A stretch of DNA of 42,671 nucleotides from Caldilineaceae bacterium. Its GTDB lineage: Bacteria; Chloroflexota; Anaerolineae; Caldilineales; Caldilineaceae. The stretch lies in the NCBI GenBank assembly GCA_023384455.1, contig JAHDWH010000024.1, forward strand, positions 1-42,671. The letters are read 5' to 3'. Each line of letters starts with the position of its first letter. Positions within the stretch are counted from its first letter, which is position 1. A program made the position numbers and the translations under genes. The notes under the pieces are model-generated. The model ran no database searches and was not told the DNA's origin. It saw only the letters and a program-made list of their open reading frames with translations. This document shows, one piece after another, positions 26,092 to 34,067 of this stretch.

Positions 26092-26997
26092 TCAGTCGAG
26101 GGTTTCCGGTGTGGCGAGCGGGAGAGAAAGGGTGACAACTGTACCCGTGCCGTAGCGGCTTTGGGCCTGAATCTGCCCGCCATGCCTCTCGACGATACGG
26201 CGCACAATCGCCAGCCCCAAGCCACTTCCAGCCAGTCGCCGGATTTGGGGATCTGGTGCGCGATAGGCGGCGTCAAAGATATGGGGCAAGAGATGGGGGG
26301 GGATGCCTGTGCCGTCGTCGGCCACGCTCAGATGCAGATGATCTGCTTCTGAGACCAGGCCGATGACAATCTCACAACTCTCTGGCCGCGTATATTTGAT
26401 GCCGTTTTCCACCAGATTGAGGAGAGCCTGGGTGATCTGCTCCCGATTCACCAGTACACGGGGCGGTCGGGCCGGCCCCTGATAGGTCAATTCTATTCCC
26501 TGGGCGTTGGCATCTTCGGCGCAGCGCATAATCACATCTGCAATCACGCCCCGCAGTTGCACGGGCTGCACAACGATGGGCGCATCGTCCATTTCCAACT
26601 GGGCCAGCAACCGTAACCGGTTGGTCAATTGAATCAATTGTCCTGTCTCCTGCTCGATCTGAGACAGATAGTGGAGACTGATTCGAGGGTCCGATGCTGA
26701 CGGATCGGGATTGCCTGGGATGAGATTGTATCGAAGATTGGAGATGGCGCCCAGAATTGCCTGCAAGGAATTGGAGCTTTGGTGGGAGAGGGTGGAAATA
26801 AAGTAGCGATAGGCCTCGTCGCTGCGGGCGGGGAGCGATGGGGGCGCTGCCTCACTCTGCCAGCGGCGCAGCCGCGCCCGGCTTTGCCGTAATTCTTGCA
26901 GCAACCAGCCGCTAACCGCAACCAGCGCCGGAATCGCTGCCAGAAGCAGAATCAGCACAACAAATCCGGGGATGCCAAAGCGAACGTCAAAGACCAC
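26092..26997 (-). CDS. Sensor histidine kinase without an obvious sensor domain
   Basis: 301 residues from a GTG at 26997 directly after the response-regulator stop, so translation is coupled. One transmembrane helix (about 10-34) has only nine residues outside it. Then comes a dimerisation helix with the phospho-acceptor His72 in STLSHQSSNSL, and the ATPase domain: N box LLNLVENGIKY, G1 DDGTGIP, F-like region HIFDAAYRAP, G2 GSGLGLAIV. The residue after the histidine is Gln, not the usual Glu/Asp (H-Q-x-x-N). With no input domain, it may take its signal from another membrane protein, possibly the VCBS protein encoded next. Confidence 0.9.
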   Translation of the reverse strand: MVFDVRFGIPGFVVLILLLAAIPALVAVSGWLLQELRQSRARLRRWQSEAAPPSLPARSDEAYRYFISTLSHQSSNSLQAILGAISNLRYNLIPGNPDPSASDPRISLHYLSQIEQETGQLIQLTNRLRLLAQLEMDDAPIVVQPVQLRGVIADVIMRCAEDANAQGIELTYQGPARPPRVLVNREQITQALLNLVENGIKYTRPESCEIVIGLVSEADHLHLSVADDGTGIPPHLLPHIFDAAYRAPDPQIRRLAGSGLGLAIVRRIVERHGGQIQAQSRYGTGTVVTLSLPLATPETLD

Positions 26998-27705
26998 TCA
27001 ACCCCCTGCAAGGCTCATGAAACGATACCCCCACCCATACATCGATTCGATATAAACGGGTCTGCTGGGATTGACCTCTATCTTTTGGCGCAGCCGGGCG
27101 ACACAGGAATTAACGGCCTGATCCGACACCGTGCCCGTTGTGTCCTTCCACACCTGCTCAATCAAATCGTCCCGAGCGCAGGCTCTGCCCTCATTTTGCA
27201 CCAGATAGAGGAGCAGATCGAACTCGTGGCTGGTCAGGTGTACCCATTGGCCTTCCACTTCCACGCAGCGCCGCTGCCGGTTGATGCGCAGTCGCCCATC
27301 GATTGCCAGCCATTCCTGTGTATGATTGCCCACGGCCTGGGCTGTCCGCAACAGTGCCCGAACCTCCGCCAGAAGCAATGCAGGCTCGAAGGGTTTGATC
27401 AGATATTTATCTGCGCCTATTTCCAAACCGATCACCCGATCCATCAAAGCCTTGCGTTCCCCAGAAATCATTAAAATGGGAATGTGGCCGGGCTGTTGCC
27501 GAATCCGGCGGCAGATTTCCAGGCCATCCACCTCCGGCATCTGCACATCCAGCACCACCAGGTCCGGCGTGGAATTTTCCAGCAGGTCCAGCGCGTGGAT
27601 GCCACCCGCGGCGAGGGTCACGGCAAAGCCATAGCGCCGCAGATATTCGCCCAAATTGGTGCGTACACTTTCCTGATCGTCAACCAGAAGGATCGAGGCT
27701 GTCAT
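26998..27705 (-). CDS. OmpR/PhoB-family response regulator
   Basis: 235 residues. Receiver domain (1-120) with Asp9-Asp10, the phosphorylated Asp53 in VVLDVQMPEVDG, Ser81 and Lys104 (YLIKPF). The DNA-binding winged helix (about 135-232) has HLTSHEFDLLLYLVQNEG, RDDLIEQVW, SDQAVNSCVARLRQKIE and YIESMYGWGYRF. It should bind direct repeats upstream of target genes when phosphorylated by the adjacent kinase. The genes behind it on the same strand encode three exported proteins, which are likely targets or co-transcribed partners. Upstream, TGTGATAAT on the minus strand could be an extended -10. Confidence 0.94.
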   Translation of the reverse strand: MTASILLVDDQESVRTNLGEYLRRYGFAVTLAAGGIHALDLLENSTPDLVVLDVQMPEVDGLEICRRIRQQPGHIPILMISGERKALMDRVIGLEIGADKYLIKPFEPALLLAEVRALLRTAQAVGNHTQEWLAIDGRLRINRQRRCVEVEGQWVHLTSHEFDLLLYLVQNEGRACARDDLIEQVWKDTTGTVSDQAVNSCVARLRQKIEVNPSRPVYIESMYGWGYRFMSLAGG

Positions 27706-27834
27706 GGCCTGTCTTGTGCGGGTGTGGAGACTCGTGGCAATGTGTCGATGGCTGCGGGGGATAAGTGCAATTCATCTCGACGACGATTTCCAGATTATCA
27801 CATAACCGCAGGAAATGCACGCGTAATCTTGCAT

Positions 27835-27875
27835 AAAAAACAGCCCAACGAAGCTGCTCCGTTGGGCTGTTTTTT
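27835..27875. terminator. Bidirectional rho-independent terminator
   Basis: AAAAAACAGCCCAACG (27835-27850) pairs perfectly with CGTTGGGCTGTTTTTT (27860-27875), 9-base loop. On the minus strand it terminates nnr and isolates the two-component operon downstream. Confidence 0.9.
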
Positions 27876-27901
27876 GTCGGCTGTTCGCTTTCCGCTTGCG
27901 T

Positions 27902-29659
27902 CTACCCCCGCAACTCATTCATCACCGCGGGCAGAAAGCCCAACAAATCCCCCGCCACCGCGCCGGCAGGACCGATCTCCGCCTCGCAGACCTCCCCGGC
28001 CCGGCCGTGCAGCCACGCGCCCAGACAGGCCGCGTCGAAAGCCTCCACGCCTTGCGCCAGCAGGCCGGTAATCGTTCCCGCCAGCACATCGCCTGTGCCC
28101 GCGGTGGCCAGGGCAGGCGTCGCCACGGGCAGCACTGCCAGGCGACCGTCTGGGCTGGCAATGACCGTATACGGCCCCTTCAACAGTACCACCGCGTTCC
28201 AGTCCCCAGCCTTTGCCTGGGCCAGTTGCCAGGACTGGGCGCGCACCTCCGCCACCTTCAGACCACACAGCCGGGCCATCTCCGCCGGGTGGGGGGTCAG
28301 AATCACCGGCTGGGGCAGGAGTTCCGGCCAGTTGTCGATCAGCGCCAGACAGTTCAGCCCGTCGGCGTCGATGACCGTCGGCGGCAGGCTGGGTGTGGCC
28401 GCGGGCAACTGGCTGCGACGGCGGATGGCGCCAAAGGGTGTGGCGGACAAAGCGTGCAGAATGGCGTCTCCCTCCTCGTCCTCGGCCATCACCCCCTGAA
28501 AAGTGGTGGGCAGAACGGACGAACGTCCCGATCTGGTGCGGGTGAGGAAGGAGCGCACAAAGTCCACTGTGGCGTTTTCGTGGCTCAGCCCGCAGCCTAG
28601 AAGCAGGGCCTGGTAGCCGCCGAGCTTTTCGTTGATCGTTGCCGCTGCGTTTTCGTTGATGACGCCCATCTCGTGGGAGAGGAGCAGCCAGGTCGGTTCG
28701 GCCAGGGCCGTGGCCAGGGGAACCCAGACCGGCTGGGGCACAGCCCCCGTCACCAGCCCAGCGCCCACCCGTCCCATTGCCGCACAGCTCAGATAGGCCG
28801 CGCCCGGATAGTTGACGCTGCCCACCACCGCCATCGCCTTGCCAAAGCTGCCTTTGTGGCTCACCCGGTTGCGGGCGGGGAGAAGCGGGGCCACATAGAG
28901 CGGGGAGAGGACGAAAGTGCGAATCTCCTCGGCCAGCCCGGGCGCGATGCCGATATCCGCCACCACCAGTTGACCCAGCGCCGCGGCCCCAGGAAAGAGA
29001 AAGTGACCCCTTTTGGCATAGGCAAAAGTAACCGTCACATCCGCCGGGACAGCGTGGGCGTCCAGGCTGCCCGTGTCGCAGTCCATCCCGCTGGGACAGT
29101 CCACGGCCACCACTTGCAGGGGACCTGTCCCCTCTTCGTTGTCGTGTCGCCGCTGTTGGCGCACTTCCCCCACCTGATCGAGCAGACTGGCAAGCACGCC
29201 GTCGACTGGGCGGTTGCTGCCCGTGCCCAGCAGACTGTCCACCACCACCGCGGCCCGGTGCAGCCATTCGGCCAGGGCGGTGAAGTCGCCGTCCTCCTCG
29301 GCGCGCAGACTTTCCACCCCCCGGGCCGCCAGTTGGCCGAAGTGTTCCTGATAGTCGTGCTGGGGGTCCGTCTGCCGCTTCCAAATGTAGAGGCGCACAG
29401 GGTAGCCGGCGTCGTGGAGGTGGCGGGCGCAGACCAGCCCGTCGCCGCCGTTGTTGCCTGGCCCCACCAGCACCAGTACCGGTGTATCGTCGGCTACGGG
29501 GAATCTGGCCCGTATCGTATCGGCCACTGCCGCGCCGGCCCGTTCCATCATCTGCGCGTAAGAGTGGCCGCCTTCGTTGGCCGTGCGTTCCAGTTCTTGC
29601 ATCTGGGCCACAGTGACAATTTTCAGGTGGTTGGGGATAGGGCGAACAGGCACAGGCAT
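27902..29659 (-). CDS. nnr: Bifunctional NAD(P)H-hydrate epimerase / ADP-dependent dehydratase
   Basis: 585 residues from the ATG at 29659, chosen for GAGGA upstream; a 16-codon longer reading exists. The N-terminal YjeF_N epimerase (about 10-235) has VTVAQMQELERTAN, LVGPGNNGGDGLV and VAVDCPSGMDCDTG. The C-terminal ribokinase-like dehydratase (about 245-580) has KGSFGKAMAVVGS, TVIDADGLNCLA, LTPHPAEMARL and the nucleotide motif AGTGDVLAGTI. The enzyme repairs hydrated NADH and NADPH. Between the two blocks of the dehydratase, residues about 385-435 form an Arg/Ser- and Ala-rich insertion not usual in the family. It stands alone between two terminators. Confidence 0.94.
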   Translation of the reverse strand: MPVPVRPIPNHLKIVTVAQMQELERTANEGGHSYAQMMERAGAAVADTIRARFPVADDTPVLVLVGPGNNGGDGLVCARHLHDAGYPVRLYIWKRQTDPQHDYQEHFGQLAARGVESLRAEEDGDFTALAEWLHRAAVVVDSLLGTGSNRPVDGVLASLLDQVGEVRQQRRHDNEEGTGPLQVVAVDCPSGMDCDTGSLDAHAVPADVTVTFAYAKRGHFLFPGAAALGQLVVADIGIAPGLAEEIRTFVLSPLYVAPLLPARNRVSHKGSFGKAMAVVGSVNYPGAAYLSCAAMGRVGAGLVTGAVPQPVWVPLATALAEPTWLLLSHEMGVINENAAATINEKLGGYQALLLGCGLSHENATVDFVRSFLTRTRSGRSSVLPTTFQGVMAEDEEGDAILHALSATPFGAIRRRSQLPAATPSLPPTVIDADGLNCLALIDNWPELLPQPVILTPHPAEMARLCGLKVAEVRAQSWQLAQAKAGDWNAVVLLKGPYTVIASPDGRLAVLPVATPALATAGTGDVLAGTITGLLAQGVEAFDAACLGAWLHGRAGEVCEAEIGPAGAVAGDLLGFLPAVMNELRG

Positions 29660-29723
29660 GGCAGTTTCCTCGGCGATAGCGAACGCGATTGGGTGGGTAA
29701 TCCTCATTGATTATAGACGCCTC

Positions 29724-29749
29724 ACCCAGAGCGGCCCAACTCTGGGTGT
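29724..29749. promoter_or_regulatory. Small perfect hairpin in the nnr leader
   Basis: CACCCAGAG (29724-29732) and CTCTGGGTG (29741-29749) form a perfect 9-bp stem with an 8-base loop, about 65 bases before the nnr start. It could be a leader structure or the edge of the repeat that follows. Confidence 0.4.
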
Positions 29750-29872
29750 CAATAGGGGGCGTTCCAGAAATGGGGGCAACCGATTCCGGGAATCGACCAG
29801 GCGATCTCCGGCGTGGACAATTGGTTTGGTCGATTCCCGGAATCAGCCACTCATCCCTCGATATGGGATACA
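29746..29872. repeat. Palindromic element with GATTCCCGGAATC core, copy B
   Basis: It shares its left part (GGTGTCAATAGGGGG, GGGGCAACCGATTCC), its palindromic core and its right part (GATTCCCGGAATCAGCCAC then TGGGATACACC) with the element at 7035-7133. Here the core occurs twice, about 50 bases apart, as if duplicated. Confidence 0.6.
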
Positions 29873-29879
29873 CCTGTAA

Positions 29880-30005
29880 TTAGGGCTTGTCAAAGAATAA
29901 CTTCCCGTTTTGGTGCGTCGCACTGTCCAGATGAGGTTGCGGACTAGAGTCATTTCGTGGACAGTGCGACGCACCGGATGGAACTTATTTCTTGACGAGT
30001 CCTTA
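29880..30005. mobile_element. 126-bp MITE-like element with long terminal inverted repeats
   Basis: The ends TTAGGGCTTGTCAAAGAATA (29880) and TAAGGACTCGTCAAGAAATA (read inward from 30005) are imperfect inverted repeats of roughly 45 bases. They include a perfect 18-bp part, GGTGCGTCGCACTGTCCA at 29912-29929, inverted at 29958-29975, around a 28-base centre. There is no coding capacity. No convincing target duplication is seen. The gap 29660-30107 holds this, two other palindromes and a terminator, and no gene. Confidence 0.65.
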
Positions 30006-30028
30006 GTAGCAGACCAGCAGGGCCACAC

Positions 30029-30075
30029 AAACCGGCACCAGTCTGCGAATTCTGACGGTGCCGGTTTGGATTTTT
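30029..30075 (+). terminator. Terminator-like hairpin with T-tract, plus strand
   Basis: AAACCGGCACC (30029-30039) pairs with GGTGCCGGTTT (30057-30067), followed by TTTTT at 30071. No plus-strand gene precedes it; it lies just beyond the end of the rhamnosidase gene and may belong to the repeat cluster. Confidence 0.55.
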
Positions 30076-30107
30076 CTATGGATCCCAGCCCTGATAGTTC
30101 GCACCAC

Positions 30108-32861
30108 TCAACCCACTACATACCGATATTCCCCCGGGCCCACCTCCTGCACCCTTCCTTCGACTATTTTGCCATTTTGCCGGACAACGCTATCAATTTT
30201 GCCGGGCAAATGGACCGTCGCGCTTGTGTTGGGCGGCACAATGACGGTCCACCCAAACTGGTGATCGCTGAACTCCCAGCGCGAGACAATTTCCCCATAG
30301 CGAGTTTGCAGGCGACCCTCGGCCTGGGTTAGCCCACCGCCGGGCTGGGGGCGCAGGACAAAATGCTTGTAGCCCGGCTGCTGGGGATCGATTTCGATCC
30401 CGGCCACGGTGTTGTAGAGCCAGGCCCCGATGGAGCCATAGGCGTAGTGGTTGAAGGAGTTCATCCCTGGGTCCTGGAAGCCGTTGTCCTCGGTGTAGCC
30501 GTCCCAGCGCTCCCAGATGGTCGTAGCGCCCTGGGTGACAGAATAGAGCCAGGAGGGCCAGCTCGTCTGTTGCAGCAACTGATAGGCCACATCCAGCCGC
30601 CCGTTGCTGCTGAGGACGTGGGGCAGATAGGGCGCACCCACGAAGCCCGTAGAGAGGTGGCCGTCCCGCCGCTCGATGTCTGCCACCAGTTCGGTCACAG
30701 CCTGACCGCGCAGGGACTCCGGCAGGAGATCGAAGTGCAGGGCCAGGACATAGGCAGTCTGGGTGGGGGTGAAGAGATCCGTATTGAAGACCTCCGAGCT
30801 GATTGGCCCGTAGTCCACGGCTTTCAGATTGCCCCGGGAAATGGAGTCGGCCCCATCCATCATCTGCCGACGCTGGGAGGCCGGCGGGGGGTTCTCCGCC
30901 AGCTTGCCCCCTATCAGATAGCGGTTGCCAAAGGCACGTTTGACATCGGCAAAAAGCTGCCGGTAGCGCTCCGCGTCTTGCGTCTTGCCCAGCACATCGG
31001 CAATCTGCGCCATCAGGCTGGCATCGTAGGCCAGAAAAGCCGTGCCGATCAGATCACGCGGGGTGGCCGCATTGATGGAAAGCCAGTCGCCAAAGCCAGG
31101 CCAGCCCTCGAATTCGGGCGCGCAGCGAATGTGGCCGGGGCTGACCGTCTGCAGCCAATCCATAAACTTTGTCATCACGGCGTAGTGGTCTGCCAGAATG
31201 CCCCGATCGCCGTAGCAGAGGTACATCGTCCACGGACAGATAACGGCGGCGTCGGCCCAGGCGGGGCCCCCATCCAGCATCGGAAAAGCAATCGGCACCA
31301 CCGCGGGAATCATCCCTTCGGGACTCTGGGAATCGGCCACATCCTGGGCCCACTTGCGCATAAAACCGGCCACGTCCATATTGAAAGCCGCGGTGCGGGC
31401 AAAGACCTGAATGTCGCCGGTCCAGCCCAGCCGCTCGTCCCGCTGGGGGCAGTCCGTGGGCACATCCACAAAGTTCCCCTTTTGACCCCAGAGAATGTTG
31501 TGCTGAAGCTGATTGAGCAGAGGGTCTGAGCAGGAAAAATCGCCGGTCTGGGCCATCTCCGAGTGCAGCACAACGCCTGTGATCGTATCCCGGTCCACAG
31601 TCCCCGGATAGTTGCCCACCTCCACATAGCGAAAGCCGTGGAAGGTGAATTTGGGTTCCCAGACCTCTACGCCCTTGCCATCCTTAACCCCTTGAAAAGT
31701 GTAATAGTCCGTGGCCCGGGCCGCACGCAGATTGGTCGTGTAAAGATTGCCCTCAGCGTCCAGCACTTCGGCAAAGCGCAGGGTGACAGTCGTGCCTGCC
31801 GGTGCGCTCCCCTGGAAGCGCACACGTCCCACCATATTCTGGCCCAGATCGAAGATGGCGCTGCGACTGATAAAGCTCCCCTTCTCCACCGGATCGGCGA
31901 TAGGTTTGATCTCCTCGATGCGGCGCACGGTCGGGCCGTTGGTGGCGACCAGTTGCCCCGGCCACTTGCCAAACGCCTGCACCCGACGCCACCCCTTGTC
32001 ATCGAAGCCGTTTGTGTCCCAGCCGGGCATCGCCAGCCGGGCGTCGTAGGCTTCCCCCATAATCAGGTCGTTTTCCAACAGGGGGCCGAACTGGTGTTTC
32101 CAGGTGCGGTCGCTGCCGATACGCTGGCTGCTGCCGTCGGCGAATGTCACCTCCAGTTGGGCCAACAGCCGGGGCCGGTCCACGTAATTCTGGCGCGCAC
32201 CCATACCCACATACCCCGCGGCCCAGCCGTCGCCCAGGATGACGCCGATGACATTCTCCTCCGACTTGAGCAGCCTTGTCACGTCGTAGACGCTGTATTG
32301 CACCCGCTTGTTATAGTCGGTCCAGCCTGGGTTGAAGACATCTTCGCCGACCGGCTTGCCGTTGATGGTGCATTCATAGAGGCCCAGCGCGGTGATGTAG
32401 AGCCGGGCCGCTTTGACTTTGGCCGATAGGCGAAAAGCCTTACGCAGATAGGGCGCGGGCACATTTGTGCGGGGGCCACCGGTCAGGGTAGCGCCGATCC
32501 ATTTGGCCTTCCAGTCGGCAGGCTTGAGCAGCCCCATCTCAAACCAGCCTGGCTCGCCCTCGACAGCAACGCCCTCCTCGTCCCACACAGTAACCCGCCA
32601 GTGTACCCGCTGCCGGGATTGAAGCGCCGCGCCGCCATAGGCCACCAGAACGGACTGGTCGGAGGTCACCTGGCCGCTGTCCCACAGATCGGCTTTGCCG
32701 GGTGTGAGCAGTTTGGGCGCGCTGGCGGCAAGAATGCGGTAGGCCGTCTGGCCTGTGCCGGGCTGATCGCTCTGTATCTGCCAACTGAAGCGCGGTCTGG
32801 TGATGTCAATTCCCAGGGGGTTGGCACGAAATTCACAAGTGGCATTGGTGATGGTTTTCAT
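30108..32861 (-). CDS. Alpha-L-rhamnosidase, glycoside hydrolase family 78
   Basis: 917 residues, the normal size for GH78. N-terminal Ig-like domain (NPLGIDITRPRFSWQI), the two jelly-roll domains (KAARLYITALGLYECTINGK, DVFNPGWTDYNKRVQY; FDLGQNMVGRVRF), then the (alpha/alpha)6 catalytic barrel, with the acidic signature DCPQRDERLGWTGD carrying the catalytic Glu/Asp residues and IAFPMLDGGPAWADA. The C-terminal beta-sandwich ends the protein. It removes terminal L-rhamnose from plant or bacterial glycans or glycosides. No signal peptide is seen, so it acts inside on imported oligosaccharides. It is the last gene of a four-gene operon, 11 bases after the saccharopine-dehydrogenase-like gene. Confidence 0.94.
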   Translation of the reverse strand: MKTITNATCEFRANPLGIDITRPRFSWQIQSDQPGTGQTAYRILAASAPKLLTPGKADLWDSGQVTSDQSVLVAYGGAALQSRQRVHWRVTVWDEEGVAVEGEPGWFEMGLLKPADWKAKWIGATLTGGPRTNVPAPYLRKAFRLSAKVKAARLYITALGLYECTINGKPVGEDVFNPGWTDYNKRVQYSVYDVTRLLKSEENVIGVILGDGWAAGYVGMGARQNYVDRPRLLAQLEVTFADGSSQRIGSDRTWKHQFGPLLENDLIMGEAYDARLAMPGWDTNGFDDKGWRRVQAFGKWPGQLVATNGPTVRRIEEIKPIADPVEKGSFISRSAIFDLGQNMVGRVRFQGSAPAGTTVTLRFAEVLDAEGNLYTTNLRAARATDYYTFQGVKDGKGVEVWEPKFTFHGFRYVEVGNYPGTVDRDTITGVVLHSEMAQTGDFSCSDPLLNQLQHNILWGQKGNFVDVPTDCPQRDERLGWTGDIQVFARTAAFNMDVAGFMRKWAQDVADSQSPEGMIPAVVPIAFPMLDGGPAWADAAVICPWTMYLCYGDRGILADHYAVMTKFMDWLQTVSPGHIRCAPEFEGWPGFGDWLSINAATPRDLIGTAFLAYDASLMAQIADVLGKTQDAERYRQLFADVKRAFGNRYLIGGKLAENPPPASQRRQMMDGADSISRGNLKAVDYGPISSEVFNTDLFTPTQTAYVLALHFDLLPESLRGQAVTELVADIERRDGHLSTGFVGAPYLPHVLSSNGRLDVAYQLLQQTSWPSWLYSVTQGATTIWERWDGYTEDNGFQDPGMNSFNHYAYGSIGAWLYNTVAGIEIDPQQPGYKHFVLRPQPGGGLTQAEGRLQTRYGEIVSRWEFSDHQFGWTVIVPPNTSATVHLPGKIDSVVRQNGKIVEGRVQEVGPGEYRYVVG

Positions 32862-32872
32862 TTTCGTCCCTT

Positions 32873-34042
32873 TCAGGCTGGAGTATGAACAGATTGTGTA
32901 AAGATAACACCGATGGCGGCCAGTTCACCCATCAGCCGCTCGAAATGGGGGCCAGTCACCACCTTCTCCGGTGTGAGCAGCCCACGTCCACTAATCTCTC
33001 CCCGCCCTACCATCCGGGCGATAATTGCGCCGGTCATCGCGGTTGTGCGGGCCATCGATGTAAAGCCCAGGGCCTCGTCGTAGCGGTCGATCATCTCCAC
33101 CGAAAGACGGGTCGCTTTGCCATCTTTTGTACCTTCCGCGTCCAGCCGGACGAGGGTAATGTCCCGGTCCGTCTCGTCGAAGCGCACTTTGGGATAGAGC
33201 AGTACATCCAGAAAATGCTTGGGGGCGATGGACGCGCCGTCGATGTCGATGGGCTGGCTGGAAAGCAGCCCCAACTCTTTAAGCAGCGTCACTTTGGCCG
33301 CGTAGCCCGGCCAGCGGATGGTCTTCTGGCTGCCCTCGCCCAGCCCTTTCAGGCTCTCCAGTTCCAACAGCCAGGGCATAAAGTTTTCGTGCCACGCTTC
33401 CACCTCGCCCACGCCGTCGAATGTCACCGGCTCGGCGTCGCTATAGCGGGCCACCTGCACCAGCGCGCCCGCTTCCACCGCGTGGCCGTCGATCGCGCGC
33501 AGGGGCAGCCGCCGCCCGCCAAAGACGATTTTGTAGCCCAGGGGCGGTGTGGGCGCGGCGGGAATCCCCCCACATTTGATGTGCAGGGAGTCGATGCTCT
33601 CCAGTTCTTCGGCCAGATGCCGGGCCCAAATTTCGGTTAGCCCCGGCTCCACGCCACAGCCCCGCAACAGAAACGCGCCGGCCTGGGCTGCTTCGGCTTC
33701 CAGCGCGGCCATCTCGCCCGCGGGGGGTGTGGACAAATCCACCAGCGGGCGCCGGGCCGCGATGGCCGTGCGCATCCCCAGAGGGATAATCTCCGAGGGC
33801 AGCGCGGCCAACACCACATCGTGTCGGGCAAAGAGCGCGATGGCCGGGTCCCGGTCGGCTAAATCGATTTGGGCAAAAGCAACTTTTTCCAGGCCGGGCA
33901 GACCGGTCAATCGCTTCTGGGCAGTCGCCAACTGTTCAGCGCTGCGGTCGGCCAGAGTGACGGCAGATACGTCGTCGGCCTGCATCCCAATATAAGCGGC
34001 AGCCGGCCCCATCAGACCGCTGCCGAGCACGAGAAATTTCAT
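32873..34042 (-). CDS. Saccharopine dehydrogenase family protein
   Basis: 389 residues. The Rossmann motif VLGSGLMGPAAAYIG opens the protein, and DVVLAALPSEI and GCGVEPGLTEIWARHL are typical of the saccharopine / lysine 6-dehydrogenase / carboxynorspermidine-type group. The C-terminal domain contains KCGGIPAAPTPPLGYKIVF. It should be a cytosolic NAD(P)-dependent enzyme acting on amino acids or polyamines; the substrate is not clear. It follows the DUF4037 gene by 25 bases and precedes the rhamnosidase gene by 11, so it is part of the operon. Confidence 0.85.
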   Translation of the reverse strand: MKFLVLGSGLMGPAAAYIGMQADDVSAVTLADRSAEQLATAQKRLTGLPGLEKVAFAQIDLADRDPAIALFARHDVVLAALPSEIIPLGMRTAIAARRPLVDLSTPPAGEMAALEAEAAQAGAFLLRGCGVEPGLTEIWARHLAEELESIDSLHIKCGGIPAAPTPPLGYKIVFGGRRLPLRAIDGHAVEAGALVQVARYSDAEPVTFDGVGEVEAWHENFMPWLLELESLKGLGEGSQKTIRWPGYAAKVTLLKELGLLSSQPIDIDGASIAPKHFLDVLLYPKVRFDETDRDITLVRLDAEGTKDGKATRLSVEMIDRYDEALGFTSMARTTAMTGAIIARMVGRGEISGRGLLTPEKVVTGPHFERLMGELAAIGVIFTQSVHTPA

Positions 34043-34067
34043 CTTTACCTCTCCAGATGATTGTGAT

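Noticed and set aside
27915..29873. Second minus-strand frame of 652 codons over nnr
   Set aside because: Same strand but a different frame from nnr. Composition is dominated by Gly, Arg and Pro runs and no motif is seen, while the nnr frame has both catalytic domains.
30006..30075. Riboswitch or attenuator with alternative pairing (GCAGAC with GTCTGC)
   Set aside because: The only downstream plus-strand region is antisense to the rhamnosidase gene, so there is no gene to control; kept only as a terminator-like hairpin.
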